DNA of 64,000 nucleotides, taken from assembly GCA_964580185.1 (NCBI GenBank), contig CAZOJQ010000004.1:27317-91316 (forward strand). The letters run 5' to 3'. Position 1 is the stretch's first letter, and each line of letters starts with the position of its first letter. The stretch is from CAYWWY01 sp964580185. GTDB taxonomy: Bacteria; Thermotogota; Thermotogae; MWEM01. Both the position numbers and the translations under genes were made by a program. Under the pieces are notes generated by a model. The model was not told the origin of the DNA. It was given only the letters and a program-made list of their open reading frames with translations, and did not search any database. Of this stretch, positions 16,791-26,139 are shown in pieces.

Positions 16791-17933
16791 TTACTCAGGA
16801 TCAATCATTTTCGCAACTTCTTGCGCATATAAAAGCGCATAAACACCGATCCCGATTCCAACGGCTCCAGCAACAACCCCAACCCACGAAACGATTGTTG
16901 GCATTTGGATTTGGGCCTCAAGATCTTGGTACATCGCATTCATCTTCAGGTTAAGATCTTGGATTTGCCGTGTGTTGTTGACGATATCGGAGCTATTTTT
17001 GGATACTCGAGGCAAAATATCGCTCTTAAATGCTTCGTAATCGGCGGTCACAGTCTGTAGACTTGTGGTATTCTTTTCCATTTGCGTGTTAATGTTGGTC
17101 ACTTGAAGGCGAACTGTAGAGAGAGATGACTCGACGGTACCAACTCTATTCGCAACATCAGCAAATTGCCTCTCAATTGGGGCAAAGTTGTCTCTCATAC
17201 TGTTAAGCTCCACCCTCATATCGTTTACTGACCGACTCATATCCGATACCTCTTTTTGAAGGGCAAGGACGTTGACTCCACCCAATAAGTTCTCCATGGA
17301 ACGAACTCGGGAACTCAATTCTGATACATCTTGGCTGGCGCGGGTTTGAGATGTCTTTACAGTGGTTACTTCCGATTCCAGAGAACGGATTTTCCCATCG
17401 AAATTGGATGTTTGCGACTGGAGCGTAGAAACGATTGATTTCATGTTTTCTACTTCATTACGCGCAGTAGAAGCATCCCGTTCTACTGAATTAATCCTGC
17501 CTTCTAAATTGGATACGGTCGTGCGGATTGTTGCTACTTCTTGGGTATTAACTCGTAAGCTTTCCACTTGGTTGGCCAGGGTGTTGTAGCGACTCCCTAA
17601 AGTTTCTACTGTCATAGCGACTGAATCAACAAGAGACTTCATACTTTGGAGCTGATTCAAGAACCCAGCAACATCGTCTGCCTTTAAATACGGTAGGGAA
17701 GACTTCATGTACTCGATGGCACGATACAAAGCCACAGCAAGCTGATATCGAGTGGAAGATGTGTTGCCTTGAAAAGTCCCATCGGGCATGCCTCCCAAAA
17801 TCCCTGCTTCCAGAAGATACTTGACTCCTTCATAGGCCCAATGATTGGCTGGTACATCACTGAGCGGTAACTGACCTACTGCCATCCCCCCCAAAATAAC
17901 GAATACTACAGCATAAAGCAGAACTCTTTTCAT
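16791..17933 (-). CDS. SLH-domain envelope spacer protein (Omp-alpha-like)
   Basis: 380 residues with four parts. A signal peptide (MKRVLLYAVVFVILGGMAVG) is followed by one S-layer-homology domain (residues about 22-80, 'DVPANHWAYEGVKYLLEAGI', 'GGMPDGTFQGN', 'TRYQLAVALYRAIEYM'), a long region of heptad-like coiled coil (about 90-345), and a single C-terminal membrane helix (VVAGAVGIGIGVYALLYA). This is the layout of Thermotoga Omp-alpha, a rod that links the outer membrane or toga to the cell-wall layer. It has its own promoter and a strong terminator, consistent with high expression. Assignment rests on architecture. Confidence 0.85.
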   Translation of the reverse strand: MKRVLLYAVVFVILGGMAVGQLPLSDVPANHWAYEGVKYLLEAGILGGMPDGTFQGNTSSTRYQLAVALYRAIEYMKSSLPYLKADDVAGFLNQLQSMKSLVDSVAMTVETLGSRYNTLANQVESLRVNTQEVATIRTTVSNLEGRINSVERDASTARNEVENMKSIVSTLQSQTSNFDGKIRSLESEVTTVKTSQTRASQDVSELSSRVRSMENLLGGVNVLALQKEVSDMSRSVNDMRVELNSMRDNFAPIERQFADVANRVGTVESSLSTVRLQVTNINTQMEKNTTSLQTVTADYEAFKSDILPRVSKNSSDIVNNTRQIQDLNLKMNAMYQDLEAQIQMPTIVSWVGVVAGAVGIGIGVYALLYAQEVAKMIDPE

Positions 17934-18013
17934 ACTCGAATTCCCCCTTTCTCGAGATTCACAAAATGTACAATTCTTCCGAACATGATTGGTCTTTTTT
18001 TTTCAGTTATTGA

Positions 18014-18022
18014 ATTATACCA
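18014..18022 (-). promoter_or_regulatory. Extended -10 promoter of the Omp-alpha-like gene
   Basis: The minus strand reads TGGTATAAT, about 80 nt upstream of the ATG. The stop codon (TAA) of the preceding racemase gene is contained in this -10 hexamer, so the promoter overlaps the 3' end of that gene. Confidence 0.6.
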
Positions 18023-19058
18023 CAAAACCTTTGCTTACGTATGGAGAAGTCATCGCCCTCAATAATGCTCCGTAGCTCATTCGAAACCAAAGAATATCAC
18101 CAACATTGAGTTTCTTTGCATACTCGGTGCAATCCAAAATGGTATGGTCACTGCTTGCGTGTAGCACTTCGATTCCTTCTTCAATCGGCACCAATCCGCC
18201 TGAAGAAATGTCTTGTTCTCCCATGGCAAGAATCGCGCGTGTTCTTGTGCCTCGGTCTTTAAAAGCGGGTACTCTTCCAAAAGCATCTTGGCCGATTGTG
18301 CCGATCGGTACAGATGGCTTTTCTTTCAGTTCTACGATTTGCGCCCCAATCATACAGGCATCCTGTGTTGTGCCCGGAACTGTGCGGTTTCGAGTCACGT
18401 CTGTTCCCAAAATTATCGATTCTCCCAGTCGAAAGTGGTTCACTCCTTCGGGAAGCGTTCCGTCTTCAATCAGTTTCAAACCCGCCGTATTTCCGGCTGA
18501 TACTATGGGAAGGGTAAAGTGATTCGCAATTTCAACCGCTTTTTTCATGTTTACGGAATCAGGGAGAACACCACCAAAGCAACCTAGGTTGATCCCAATG
18601 CCAACCAAGCGATCGCTTGCGACTTTCTGGACTCTCATAATCTCGTCAGTTGCAGCCTCTAACCAAACTCCTTCACGGAGATCGCCTACATCGACCATAT
18701 AAATCAGCTTGGGTTGTTTTCCTCCCGGCAACTGAATGATCTCTTGTACTGTACTTTCTTCCGATACAAGAATGTAATCCAGATATCGGTTCGCTTCTTC
18801 TAACTCTGATCCCATTGGAATACGCAACAATAGCATCGGATGATCAATTCCGTTCTCCGCCAAATGGACAATGTTTTGAATCCTAGAATCAGCGATCATT
18901 TGCATCCCCGCTTGGATCATTTCTCGGGCAATTAAGGGATTTCCGCAAACAACTTTGGTTACACCAGCCACCTCTATCCCGGATTTAAGGCAAAGCTGCT
19001 GAAGATATCTGGCATTTCCGAATATTTTGCTTAGATTGATCTCTAGTCTAGGATACAT
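18015..19058 (-). CDS. orr: PLP-dependent amino-acid racemase (alanine racemase family, ornithine racemase-like)
   Basis: 347-residue fold-type III PLP enzyme with an alanine-racemase N-terminal barrel. The Schiff-base lysine is Lys35 in 'GVTKVVCGN'. 'MVDVGDLREGVW' and 'GINLGCFGGVLPD' match the YhfX/ornithine racemase (Orr) subgroup rather than classical Alr, which has a different beta-domain. In clostridial ornithine degradation Orr supplies D-ornithine to a B12-dependent aminomutase; lysine racemization is also known for Thermotoga relatives. It follows the GH57 gene by about 24 nt in the same direction. The KamA/KamB-like genes 5 kb away support a role in basic amino-acid metabolism, but substrate is inferred. 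Confidence 0.75.
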   Translation of the reverse strand: MYPRLEINLSKIFGNARYLQQLCLKSGIEVAGVTKVVCGNPLIAREMIQAGMQMIADSRIQNIVHLAENGIDHPMLLLRIPMGSELEEANRYLDYILVSEESTVQEIIQLPGGKQPKLIYMVDVGDLREGVWLEAATDEIMRVQKVASDRLVGIGINLGCFGGVLPDSVNMKKAVEIANHFTLPIVSAGNTAGLKLIEDGTLPEGVNHFRLGESIILGTDVTRNRTVPGTTQDACMIGAQIVELKEKPSVPIGTIGQDAFGRVPAFKDRGTRTRAILAMGEQDISSGGLVPIEEGIEVLHASSDHTILDCTEYAKKLNVGDILWFRMSYGALLRAMTSPYVSKGFVV

Positions 19059-19082
19059 ATATTAGTCCCTCTTTTCATCATC

Positions 19083-21167
19083 CTAAATCGACTGAATTCG
19101 GAGTTTCACCTTGAACTCAAATGATCCCATTGGAGCTAGTTCAAACTTGACAATCGGTGTAATGCTGGAAGCTTGATAGACCCTCTCAAAACCTGCTTCA
19201 GAATATGAAACCGTGTAGACAGGAAAAAACCAAAAAGCCATTTCTCGATCCGGTTGAAACGAAATATCCACCCCTTCATATTCGCTTCGCGCACCAAAGA
19301 AGTGCGCCTTTACAATCCCAGCCTCCCCTAGGGTTTTTCGTTCGAATTCTGGACAATAGAAATACCTGTCGTTTGTATTCGGAGCCATTAAATTGATGTT
19401 GTATTCGCTTCCAAAAGTAAGGGAGATTTTTTCTCCCGATTCATTGGAAATACAATGATTCACAGAAAACCCATCATCCTCCATCTGAAAGACTTTTTCC
19501 ACTTTAACCGGAAGCCACAGCGCTCCAACCCAAACATGCCCTTTTCTCCACATTTTAATTTCCCCTGTGTCCCTTCCGGTTATTTGGTATTGATAGGGTT
19601 GGTTGACGAAATCCCCTTGTTCCGGATACCGACACTTTGAATATTTTTCCAAATCATGCCACTCTCCAAAAAAATGATCCAAAAGGGAAAATCGTTCATA
19701 CCAATCATAGTGCAAATACTGCTCAAGGCCTTTTTCTTTAATCAGCAATTCCCCATCTTCTGCTTCATCCAACATCCGCGCTTTGGACATGCGCTCATGG
19801 TAAGGCTCGTATCGACGAGTTAGTGTATTATTGAGATTGAGGGATCGGTCTTTCACATCGATTTCAAAAATTCTTCCTCCTACGGAAGGCGAGATCCCTA
19901 CTTGGTAGTTCTTGGTCTGAACAAGGATTTCCTTATTCCCATCCAAATCGATATCTTTCTCTAAGACCTCGATGTGATGCGGTTCGATGTTCTCATATTC
20001 ATCGATCATTCTCTCTGCATTGATTAAGTGAGAATATACGGAATGCCTCAGGTTCGGAAGGTACAATCCCCCAAATACCCCATGCCAGTAAGCATCGTTT
20101 GCCTGAGCCATCAAAATTTCCTCAAGAATTTCTTCGGGCATGTTTTCGTTATATTTGGTTCGAACAAATAGCATTTTTTTATGCATAAGGTTCGCTTCCG
20201 AGTATTTCGTGAGGAATCCTCTCCAGAAGCCTCCTTTCAAGAACATCCCAAAGCGTTCCCATGTGCCTTGGGATTTCAGTTCGTGCTCCAATCGCTCCAA
20301 ATGGATCCGAGCTCGGCTTGGTAATGACCATTTCATCATCTCGGAATAGGAAGAATCAGGGAGGTATACTCGTCCTTTGGGTTGGTATTTCTTCATGTAT
20401 TCTTGGAATGTGGACGTTTTTAGCCAGCTCTGGTTTTGCACCAGTAGGTCAAAAAACCGCCCCAACCACCCTTCTTCGTACAAAAGTTTATGGGTACCAG
20501 GCCATAGTCCAAATTTCTCTCCATCATCAAACATGAGAAACATGTTATCGCCCATTTCTGTCGATCGATCTTTAAGAAATGCAATGGTTTCCTCTGGGGG
20601 CCGATGGGGAATAAGATAGCGAAGTCGTCTATGAATGGGGAAAGCTTTTATTGGGTACCCTTGTTCTTCTGTTATAAAATAGCCAGTAAGCTCATCATCG
20701 TAATGACCCGCATTTCGGAAATGGGTATCATCAAGCACTGTGTACTCAATATTGCATTTCGCTAAAACCTTTGCGAGCTGCGGTTCCCATACCCGTTCAG
20801 CCAGCCATACTCCTTTGGGCGATACAGAAAATGCCTTTTCCAGATATTTCGTTTGCTTCTTAATTTGCTCACACCGATCTTCTTCTGGGATTACTGTAAG
20901 GATCGGGTCATAAAAACCCCCTGTAAGAATCTCGATTTGCCCTGACTGGATCATGTCTTTGAGTTGATCCATATATTCGGGGTGGTTTTTTTGCAACCAT
21001 TCTAGAAGAGATCCAGAAAAATGGAGCGAAAGTTTTAGGGCCGGGTAATTTTTAAGAACACCAATAAAGGGTTTGTAGGACTTTTGATAGGCATCTTCGA
21101 TGACGAACTCAAAATTCCCTACTGGTTGATGATTATGGATTCCCATTAAAAAATGGATTGTCCTCAT
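19083..21167 (-). CDS. GH57 4-alpha-glucanotransferase (amylomaltase-type)
   Basis: 694-residue GH57 enzyme. The N-terminal (beta/alpha)7 domain starts with 'LMGIHNHQPVGNFEFV'; the nucleophile is Glu124 in 'WLAERVWEPQ' and the acid/base is Asp214 in 'LMFDDGEKFG', the same positions as Glu123/Asp214 of the Thermococcus litoralis enzyme. The C-terminal half carries the DUF1925/DUF1926 beta domains. It transfers maltodextrin units between alpha-1,4-glucans and has no signal peptide, so acts in the cytoplasm. An open frame extends 26 codons upstream, but GGGGAGG before the ATG at 21167 and family alignment decide the start. It fits with the secreted pullulanase and sugar ABC genes at 50-63 kb. 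Confidence 0.93.
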   Translation of the reverse strand: MRTIHFLMGIHNHQPVGNFEFVIEDAYQKSYKPFIGVLKNYPALKLSLHFSGSLLEWLQKNHPEYMDQLKDMIQSGQIEILTGGFYDPILTVIPEEDRCEQIKKQTKYLEKAFSVSPKGVWLAERVWEPQLAKVLAKCNIEYTVLDDTHFRNAGHYDDELTGYFITEEQGYPIKAFPIHRRLRYLIPHRPPEETIAFLKDRSTEMGDNMFLMFDDGEKFGLWPGTHKLLYEEGWLGRFFDLLVQNQSWLKTSTFQEYMKKYQPKGRVYLPDSSYSEMMKWSLPSRARIHLERLEHELKSQGTWERFGMFLKGGFWRGFLTKYSEANLMHKKMLFVRTKYNENMPEEILEEILMAQANDAYWHGVFGGLYLPNLRHSVYSHLINAERMIDEYENIEPHHIEVLEKDIDLDGNKEILVQTKNYQVGISPSVGGRIFEIDVKDRSLNLNNTLTRRYEPYHERMSKARMLDEAEDGELLIKEKGLEQYLHYDWYERFSLLDHFFGEWHDLEKYSKCRYPEQGDFVNQPYQYQITGRDTGEIKMWRKGHVWVGALWLPVKVEKVFQMEDDGFSVNHCISNESGEKISLTFGSEYNINLMAPNTNDRYFYCPEFERKTLGEAGIVKAHFFGARSEYEGVDISFQPDREMAFWFFPVYTVSYSEAGFERVYQASSITPIVKFELAPMGSFEFKVKLRIQSI

Positions 21168-21192
21168 GGAAGAAACCTCCCCTTTCATGTCC

Positions 21193-22677
21193 TCACTTTT
21201 TGAACTTGATATCATACCCATTCGGATCCATTCGATTAAACTCAATTACAACTTTCTTTCCGCTTGTTTTTTGCGCTTGATCCAACCATTCTTTCCCCAA
21301 AAACCCAGAAAGATTGGGGTGTACTTTCAGCTGGATTTCAGAAATATGTTCCATGGAAGAAATTTGCACCATTTCACGCTCAATCATTTTCAATACTCTT
21401 TTCGGCGAAAGGACAAATCCTTCCCCATAGCATATGGGGCATCGCTCGAATATTAGATCTTGTAGGGGTGGTGATGTACGTTTCCGTGTCATCTCCAGCA
21501 ATCCCAGCTTGGTAAACCCAAGAATCGAAATCCTGGCTTTGTCCTTTTTCACTTCTTCTTCGAATATCTTCAACACTGTCAATTGATCGTTTTCTTCTTC
21601 CATATCAATGAAGTCGATGATTATGATCCCGCTAAGGTTTCTCAAACGAATCTGCCTGGCGGCTTCTTTTGCCGCTTGGATGTTCGTTTCAAAGACCATA
21701 TCCCGACTACACCGATTGTTAATATTCTTTGCCGAGTTGATGTCGATGATCGTCAACGCTTCAGTTCGATCAATAACTAAGGTTCCTCCACAATCAAGTG
21801 ATACTTTTCGCGTGTAAATCTGTTCAACTTGGGTATTCACGCCATATTTTTCAAAAATATCCTCCTTGATAAACCGGAGTTTTCCCTTTACGGGTTTTTG
21901 ATCGAATTTTTTTAGGATCCCTTCCAATACTTTATATAGTTCAGAAGAGTTGGTAAGGACTTCATCTACACTGGAATCATATTTTTCCCGCATGATTTGT
22001 TCCAAAATCTCAGGCTCAGCATATAACTCTTTGGGTTTTTTTGATCGAATGAACCTTTTTTCAATTTCCGTCCAGGTTTGCTTTAGCTGCTCCAATTCTT
22101 CTGCCAAAATAGATAGATCTGCATTGCGCGCAACAGTCCGTACAATGACTCCTTCCTTTTTTGCGATAGAAGCAACAAAATCATGCAGTCGTTTGCGTTC
22201 TCCAGAATCCTCTATTTTCCGAGAAACCCCAATAGTCCGGGAGAAAGGCATATAGACAAGCGACCTTCCGGCAATTCCCACATTGGTTGTTCCTTGGGGT
22301 CCTTTTGCGCCTAAAGAGTCTTTTTTTACTTGGATAATGAGTTTTTCTCCTTTTGAAATCTTATCCATTTTTATCGTCTTTGTCTGATTCTGATGATCTT
22401 TATCGTTTTTTCCAAAAGCGCAGTACATAAGGTCTCTTGCCCTAAGAAAGACATTCTTAGATTTACCAATATTCACAAAGAGCGCTTCCAACCCCTGCAC
22501 GATGTTTTCAACACGCCCAAGATAAATATTTCCTGTTATGCTTTCATTATCGATTTCCTCTAAATGGAGTTCCATGAGCTGTTGGCCTTCGAGTACGGCA
22601 ATTAGAATCTCCTCATCAAATTTGCCTACAAGAATTCGTTTAAGGGTGGGATTGGAAGTTACAATAATACTCACCAC
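21193..22677 (-). CDS. rng: Ribonuclease G/E family endoribonuclease
   Basis: 494 residues. An S1 RNA-binding domain lies near the N-terminus ('GNIYLGRVENIVQGLEALFV'), then the RNase-H-like core with the catalytic aspartates in 'LTIIDINSAKN' and 'GIIIIDFIDMEEENDQ'. The zinc-link is 'RCPICYGEGF' after 'RTSPPLQDLIF'. It would cut single-stranded A/U-rich RNA in rRNA maturation and mRNA turnover; it lacks the long C-terminal degradosome arm of RNase E. The first two codons are GTG GTG with only a weak ribosome site. It is downstream of hpf, so two ribosome-related genes share a transcript. Confidence 0.93.
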   Translation of the reverse strand: MVSIIVTSNPTLKRILVGKFDEEILIAVLEGQQLMELHLEEIDNESITGNIYLGRVENIVQGLEALFVNIGKSKNVFLRARDLMYCAFGKNDKDHQNQTKTIKMDKISKGEKLIIQVKKDSLGAKGPQGTTNVGIAGRSLVYMPFSRTIGVSRKIEDSGERKRLHDFVASIAKKEGVIVRTVARNADLSILAEELEQLKQTWTEIEKRFIRSKKPKELYAEPEILEQIMREKYDSSVDEVLTNSSELYKVLEGILKKFDQKPVKGKLRFIKEDIFEKYGVNTQVEQIYTRKVSLDCGGTLVIDRTEALTIIDINSAKNINNRCSRDMVFETNIQAAKEAARQIRLRNLSGIIIIDFIDMEEENDQLTVLKIFEEEVKKDKARISILGFTKLGLLEMTRKRTSPPLQDLIFERCPICYGEGFVLSPKRVLKMIEREMVQISSMEHISEIQLKVHPNLSGFLGKEWLDQAQKTSGKKVVIEFNRMDPNGYDIKFKK

Positions 22678-22706
22678 CTAAAAAAGAAAAATGGTTCATT
22701 GGTATC

Positions 22707-23255
22707 CTACATTTCAAATTCGATCAATCCAATCCCTTTCGATTTTCTCCGGTAAATTAAATTTACTTCTTCAGTATCCGCATTTTTAAAAACAAAAAAG
22801 GTATGGCCCAACATTTCCAATTGAAGCTTTGCTTCCTCTACCGACATCGGTTGAAGGAAAAAACGCTTGGTTTTTTCGACGTCTGTTCCTTCCTCAGAGT
22901 CTTCTTGGAATGCGCCGATCTGGTTCGCGATATCTTCCCCCACTCCTTTTACTCCGGATTTATGACGCACCAACCGTTTGGTCTTGAACTTTTGCAGCTT
23001 TTTTTCCATCGAATCGACAACCGAATCAATCGACACATATGGGTCATTGCTGTGTTCTTCAACCCGAATTACCCCACCGCGCACCTTTAAAGTAAACTCT
23101 ACGATGTAATCGGCCCGTTCCTTTTCCATTTTTACATCCAACTTAACATGGTCCCCTTCCGGAGCCACTCGATCCAATCGACTCATTTTCTTGGATAAAT
23201 ACTCTTCCATTGCCTCACTACTTTCCAAGCCTCGTGTAACCAATCGATATTCCAT
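22707..23255 (-). CDS. hpf: Long-form ribosome hibernation-promoting factor
   Basis: 182 residues. Residues 1-100 form the RaiA/YfiA domain that sits in the mRNA/tRNA channel of the 30S subunit ('EYRLVTRGLESSEAMEEYLS', 'DHVKLDVKMEKERADYIVEF'). After a linker the C-terminal dimerisation domain spans about 127-182 ('FLQPMSVEEAKLQLEMLGHT', 'KSKGIGLIEFE'). The long form pairs two 70S ribosomes into inactive 100S particles. It has its own promoter at 23313-23321, and the rng gene follows after about 30 nt. Confidence 0.94.
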   Translation of the reverse strand: MEYRLVTRGLESSEAMEEYLSKKMSRLDRVAPEGDHVKLDVKMEKERADYIVEFTLKVRGGVIRVEEHSNDPYVSIDSVVDSMEKKLQKFKTKRLVRHKSGVKGVGEDIANQIGAFQEDSEEGTDVEKTKRFFLQPMSVEEAKLQLEMLGHTFFVFKNADTEEVNLIYRRKSKGIGLIEFEM

Positions 23256-23312
23256 GTTCGATCACCTCACTTTTCAATATGACGGAAAAGGCGATACTTG
23301 ATTTTGGGTATA

Positions 23313-23321
23313 TTTTACCAT
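23313..23321 (-). promoter_or_regulatory. Extended -10 promoter of hpf
   Basis: The minus strand reads TGGTAAAAT, about 58 nt before the hpf ATG and just before the end of the KamB-like gene. It probably allows hpf-rng expression to be set separately from the upstream operon. Confidence 0.5.
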
Positions 23322-23325
23322 ATCC

Positions 23326-24360
23326 TTACACCGAATTGGCTTGGAATGATTCTCGAAAAACATCCAATACCCACAAATCAGGAAAGGATTTTTTCACGGA
23401 TACCTCGAGTTCAACTGGATCAACACTAAGCCGAATACCCAATGAGTTGATTGCCAATCCCAATAGTTTGATGGGGTGCATCACTTGAATCATGATTCCC
23501 GCTCGTTCAAGACGGCTATAACTTCTAGGGTTCAATAGAATCCGCGACCCATCTTGAACAACCAAAACCATTGGTTTCATCATTTTCCAAAAAGACTGAG
23601 CGATTCGATCCGTTAAAACTCCTTCGCTATAGACGATGGGTCTGTCGATCCATGGATGGGTCTGATGGAATTCTTCTAGCCAGGATTTGCTTGAAATGCT
23701 GCACTGCTTGAAATCCTGAGAGAAAACTATGGAACGAACTTCTTTTGCTCGGTTTTTTTTGATAAAGCGCAGAATGCTCTCTGAAACAGGCTCAGTAGAT
23801 AATGAACGGACCACATTGCCTATATCCTGGATAATATCTGCCACTTTCGAACCCTCTGAAGGATTCGCGACCAAGAATACTCCGTCTGTAAGACCAGAAC
23901 GACTATGGGCAATCCGGTTCAAAGCTCCGTCAACAAGAACCAAATCCACACGCTTCGCTTTCTTTATGGATCGGATCACTTGATCGAGCATATCCATCGA
24001 TCGAGGACCCACCAGTTCTACGTCAACTTCCATCAATGCTTTTGCCATAATGATGCTCTGGGAAGCTCCGATTGGAAAACTTTCTTCAATCTCAAACGCA
24101 TGATAGGGAAGGTTCACTATTGTTGATGATAACACTCTATCGCCAGGAAACACATGAATCCCCGGCTTTTCGACAGATGTGGCAATGTCTCGTCTTTCAC
24201 CGTCTCGACCAATTGTGCATACCAAAACTCTCATTTTCGGTCGTTCGATCTGTTGAAGGAAATAATTGATCAAGGTTGTTTTCCCTGCATTTTTCGCGAG
24301 TCCTATAACCGAAATTACTGAGTTTTCCTTTAGGATTTCTTCGAAGGCTTTTGCTTCCAA
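23326..24360 (-). CDS. kamB: P-loop protein, KamB-like aminomutase reactivase subunit
   Basis: 344 residues. A P-loop is at the N-terminus ('ISVIGLAKNAGKTTLINYFL', residues about 17-36), followed by 'CTIGRDGERRD' and a Walker-B-like 'RVDLVLVDGALNR'. The length, P-loop spelling and the 'GRDGE' block match the KamB family of lysine-fermentation clusters, proposed to reactivate B12-dependent lysine 5,6-aminomutase. The TTG at 24360 lies 5 nt after AGGGTG and overlaps the kamA end by 31 nt. In contrast to complete clusters, KamC, KamD and KamE are not adjacent. Identification is by recollection of the family, so moderately sure. Confidence 0.65.
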   Translation of the reverse strand: MEAKAFEEILKENSVISVIGLAKNAGKTTLINYFLQQIERPKMRVLVCTIGRDGERRDIATSVEKPGIHVFPGDRVLSSTIVNLPYHAFEIEESFPIGASQSIIMAKALMEVDVELVGPRSMDMLDQVIRSIKKAKRVDLVLVDGALNRIAHSRSGLTDGVFLVANPSEGSKVADIIQDIGNVVRSLSTEPVSESILRFIKKNRAKEVRSIVFSQDFKQCSISSKSWLEEFHQTHPWIDRPIVYSEGVLTDRIAQSFWKMMKPMVLVVQDGSRILLNPRSYSRLERAGIMIQVMHPIKLLGLAINSLGIRLSVDPVELEVSVKKSFPDLWVLDVFRESFQANSV

Positions 24361-25607
24361 TCGTTCACCCTTTTCAGGCGCGGGGACCCTGCAGGAATCA
24401 AACTTTTCCGTTCTCCGTTCAAAAGGCTGGAGACACCTTCCCTGCTTTTCCGATTTTCCTGTAATATGTTGTCTGGGTCAGCTTGGGCCTTGTAATCCTT
24501 TGGTTCGTCGTACACAAACAATCCCCCTTCATAGTTCCGAAGGACGACGCGGTTTTCTCCATATGAAAGGAGATACTGAGGCATTACAGGGATTTTTCCT
24601 CCTCCATAAGGCGCATCAACTACATAAGTAGGGACAGCGAATCCACTGGTATGGCCTCGCAAATACTCAACGATCTCCAAGCCTTTTGCAATGGTCGTTC
24701 GAAAATGCGAAAGCCCATACGAAAGATCGCATTGATACACATAGTATGGGCGCACTCGGTATTTTACCAACTCCTGCACCAGCTTTTTCATAATTTCTGG
24801 ATGGTCATTCACTCCTGCAAGCAATACCGATTGGTTCCCAAGAGGAATTCCAGCATCCGCTAATTTCGAAAGGGCCCGGATGGAATCGGGTGTAATCTCG
24901 TTGGGATGGTTAAAATGGGTATTCAACCAAATCGGCTGATATCTTTTCAACATCTGAATCAGCTCATCGTCGATCCGTTGCGGAATAACAACTGGTGCTC
25001 GCGAACCGATACGAATGACCTCAACCGATGGCACTGAGGCGACTTTTTGGATGATTTTTTCTAGATAGGTTGTGGATAATGTCAGGGGATCCCCACCTGA
25101 GATTAATACATCGCGGATTTCCTGATGAGCTTTGATATAATCAATCGCATCATCAACGTAATCGATCGGCATCGCCTTATCTGTTTCTCCGGCCTTTCTC
25201 CTCCGAGTACAGTGGCGGCAATACATGGAACACATATCTGTAACAAGTAAGAGCACACGATCTGGATATCGGTGCGTTAATCCTGGCGCGGGAGAATCTA
25301 CGTCTTCATGAAGGGGATCCAACATATCTTCGGGCGCGATATTAAGCTCTTTAGAAGTTGGAATTGCTTGTCTGCGAATGGGGTCTTTGGGGTTATCGGG
25401 ATCGATAAGAGTGGCATAGTATGGAGTAATCGCCATTCGTAAAAACTCTAAACTGTGGATGATTGCTTTTTTTTCTTCGTCCGATAGAGGCAACACTTGT
25501 TCAAGAGTCGAAACATCCATGATCCGGTTTTGCAACTGCCATTTCCAATCATCCCATTCTTCTGGTGAAACACCACTCCATAATCCGATTGCCCGGTAGT
25601 CGATCAA
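24330..25607 (-). CDS. kamA: Lysine 2,3-aminomutase (radical SAM, PLP)
   Basis: 425-residue radical-SAM enzyme converting L-lysine to L-beta-lysine. The cluster motif is CxxxCxxC in 'DMCSMYCRHCTRRRKAG' (Cys126, 130, 133), the SAM region is 'VLISGGDPL', 'RIGSRAPVVIPQRI' follows, and the PLP lysine is in 'DAPYGGGKIPV'. The C-terminal zinc/tetramerisation cysteines of the clostridial enzyme are reduced: only one appears, in 'YVYQCDL'. A GTG three codons earlier abuts the Shine-Dalgarno; the TTG at 25607 is 8 nt from AGGAGG and was chosen. In relatives the product is degraded to acetate and butyrate or acetylated as an osmolyte; the next step genes are not in view. Confidence 0.9.
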   Translation of the reverse strand: MIDYRAIGLWSGVSPEEWDDWKWQLQNRIMDVSTLEQVLPLSDEEKKAIIHSLEFLRMAITPYYATLIDPDNPKDPIRRQAIPTSKELNIAPEDMLDPLHEDVDSPAPGLTHRYPDRVLLLVTDMCSMYCRHCTRRRKAGETDKAMPIDYVDDAIDYIKAHQEIRDVLISGGDPLTLSTTYLEKIIQKVASVPSVEVIRIGSRAPVVIPQRIDDELIQMLKRYQPIWLNTHFNHPNEITPDSIRALSKLADAGIPLGNQSVLLAGVNDHPEIMKKLVQELVKYRVRPYYVYQCDLSYGLSHFRTTIAKGLEIVEYLRGHTSGFAVPTYVVDAPYGGGKIPVMPQYLLSYGENRVVLRNYEGGLFVYDEPKDYKAQADPDNILQENRKSREGVSSLLNGERKSLIPAGSPRLKRVNDWKQKPSKKS

Positions 25608-25632
25608 CGAAAACACCTCCTAAAAAATAGCC

Positions 25633-26127
25633 TTACTTTTGTTGTTTCTGATCTGAAAATTTCCTTCCAAGGCTCTTTTGAACAATCTCAGGCACCCAAA
25701 GATCCACGTTGCCTCCATGATAGTAAATTTCCTTAACCAAAGTCGAAGAAATAAACGAATACCGAGTATCGGTCATCAGGAAAAAAGTATCCAACTTAGC
25801 GCACAGCTGCTTGTTGGCAGCCGCCATCTGCATTTCAAATTCAAAATCTGATACGGCTCTTAATCCTCGTACAACCGCATCCACCTTATGGGTTTGAACA
25901 TAATCGACCAATAGTCCATTATGCGTATCGATTTGAATACATGGTTCACCATGGAAAATATCAGAAATAATGCTCATTCGCTCTTCCATTGTAAAGGTGT
26001 ATTTCTTTTGGATATTGTTCATAACCACGATAACAAGAGATCCGAATACTGCCGCGGCTCTTCGAGCTACATCGATATGTCCAAAGGTTATTGGGTCGAA
26101 CGTGCCAGGATAGATCGCCCTTGTCAT
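25633..26127 (-). CDS. coaD: Phosphopantetheine adenylyltransferase
   Basis: 164-residue nucleotidyltransferase making dephospho-CoA from 4'-phosphopantetheine and ATP. The N-terminal 'AIYPGTFDPITFGHIDVARR' carries the HxGH-type motif (here TFGH), with 'VVRGLRAVSDFEFEMQMA' and the C-terminal 'YSFISSTLVKEI' also conserved. The start is the ATG at 26127, preceded by CAGGTAAAG; a GTG one codon earlier is less likely. It sits between kamA and the clostripain-like lipoprotein gene, with gaps of 25 and 12 nt. Confidence 0.95.
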   Translation of the reverse strand: MTRAIYPGTFDPITFGHIDVARRAAAVFGSLVIVVMNNIQKKYTFTMEERMSIISDIFHGEPCIQIDTHNGLLVDYVQTHKVDAVVRGLRAVSDFEFEMQMAAANKQLCAKLDTFFLMTDTRYSFISSTLVKEIYYHGGNVDLWVPEIVQKSLGRKFSDQKQQK

Positions 26128-26139
26128 CACTTTACCTGA

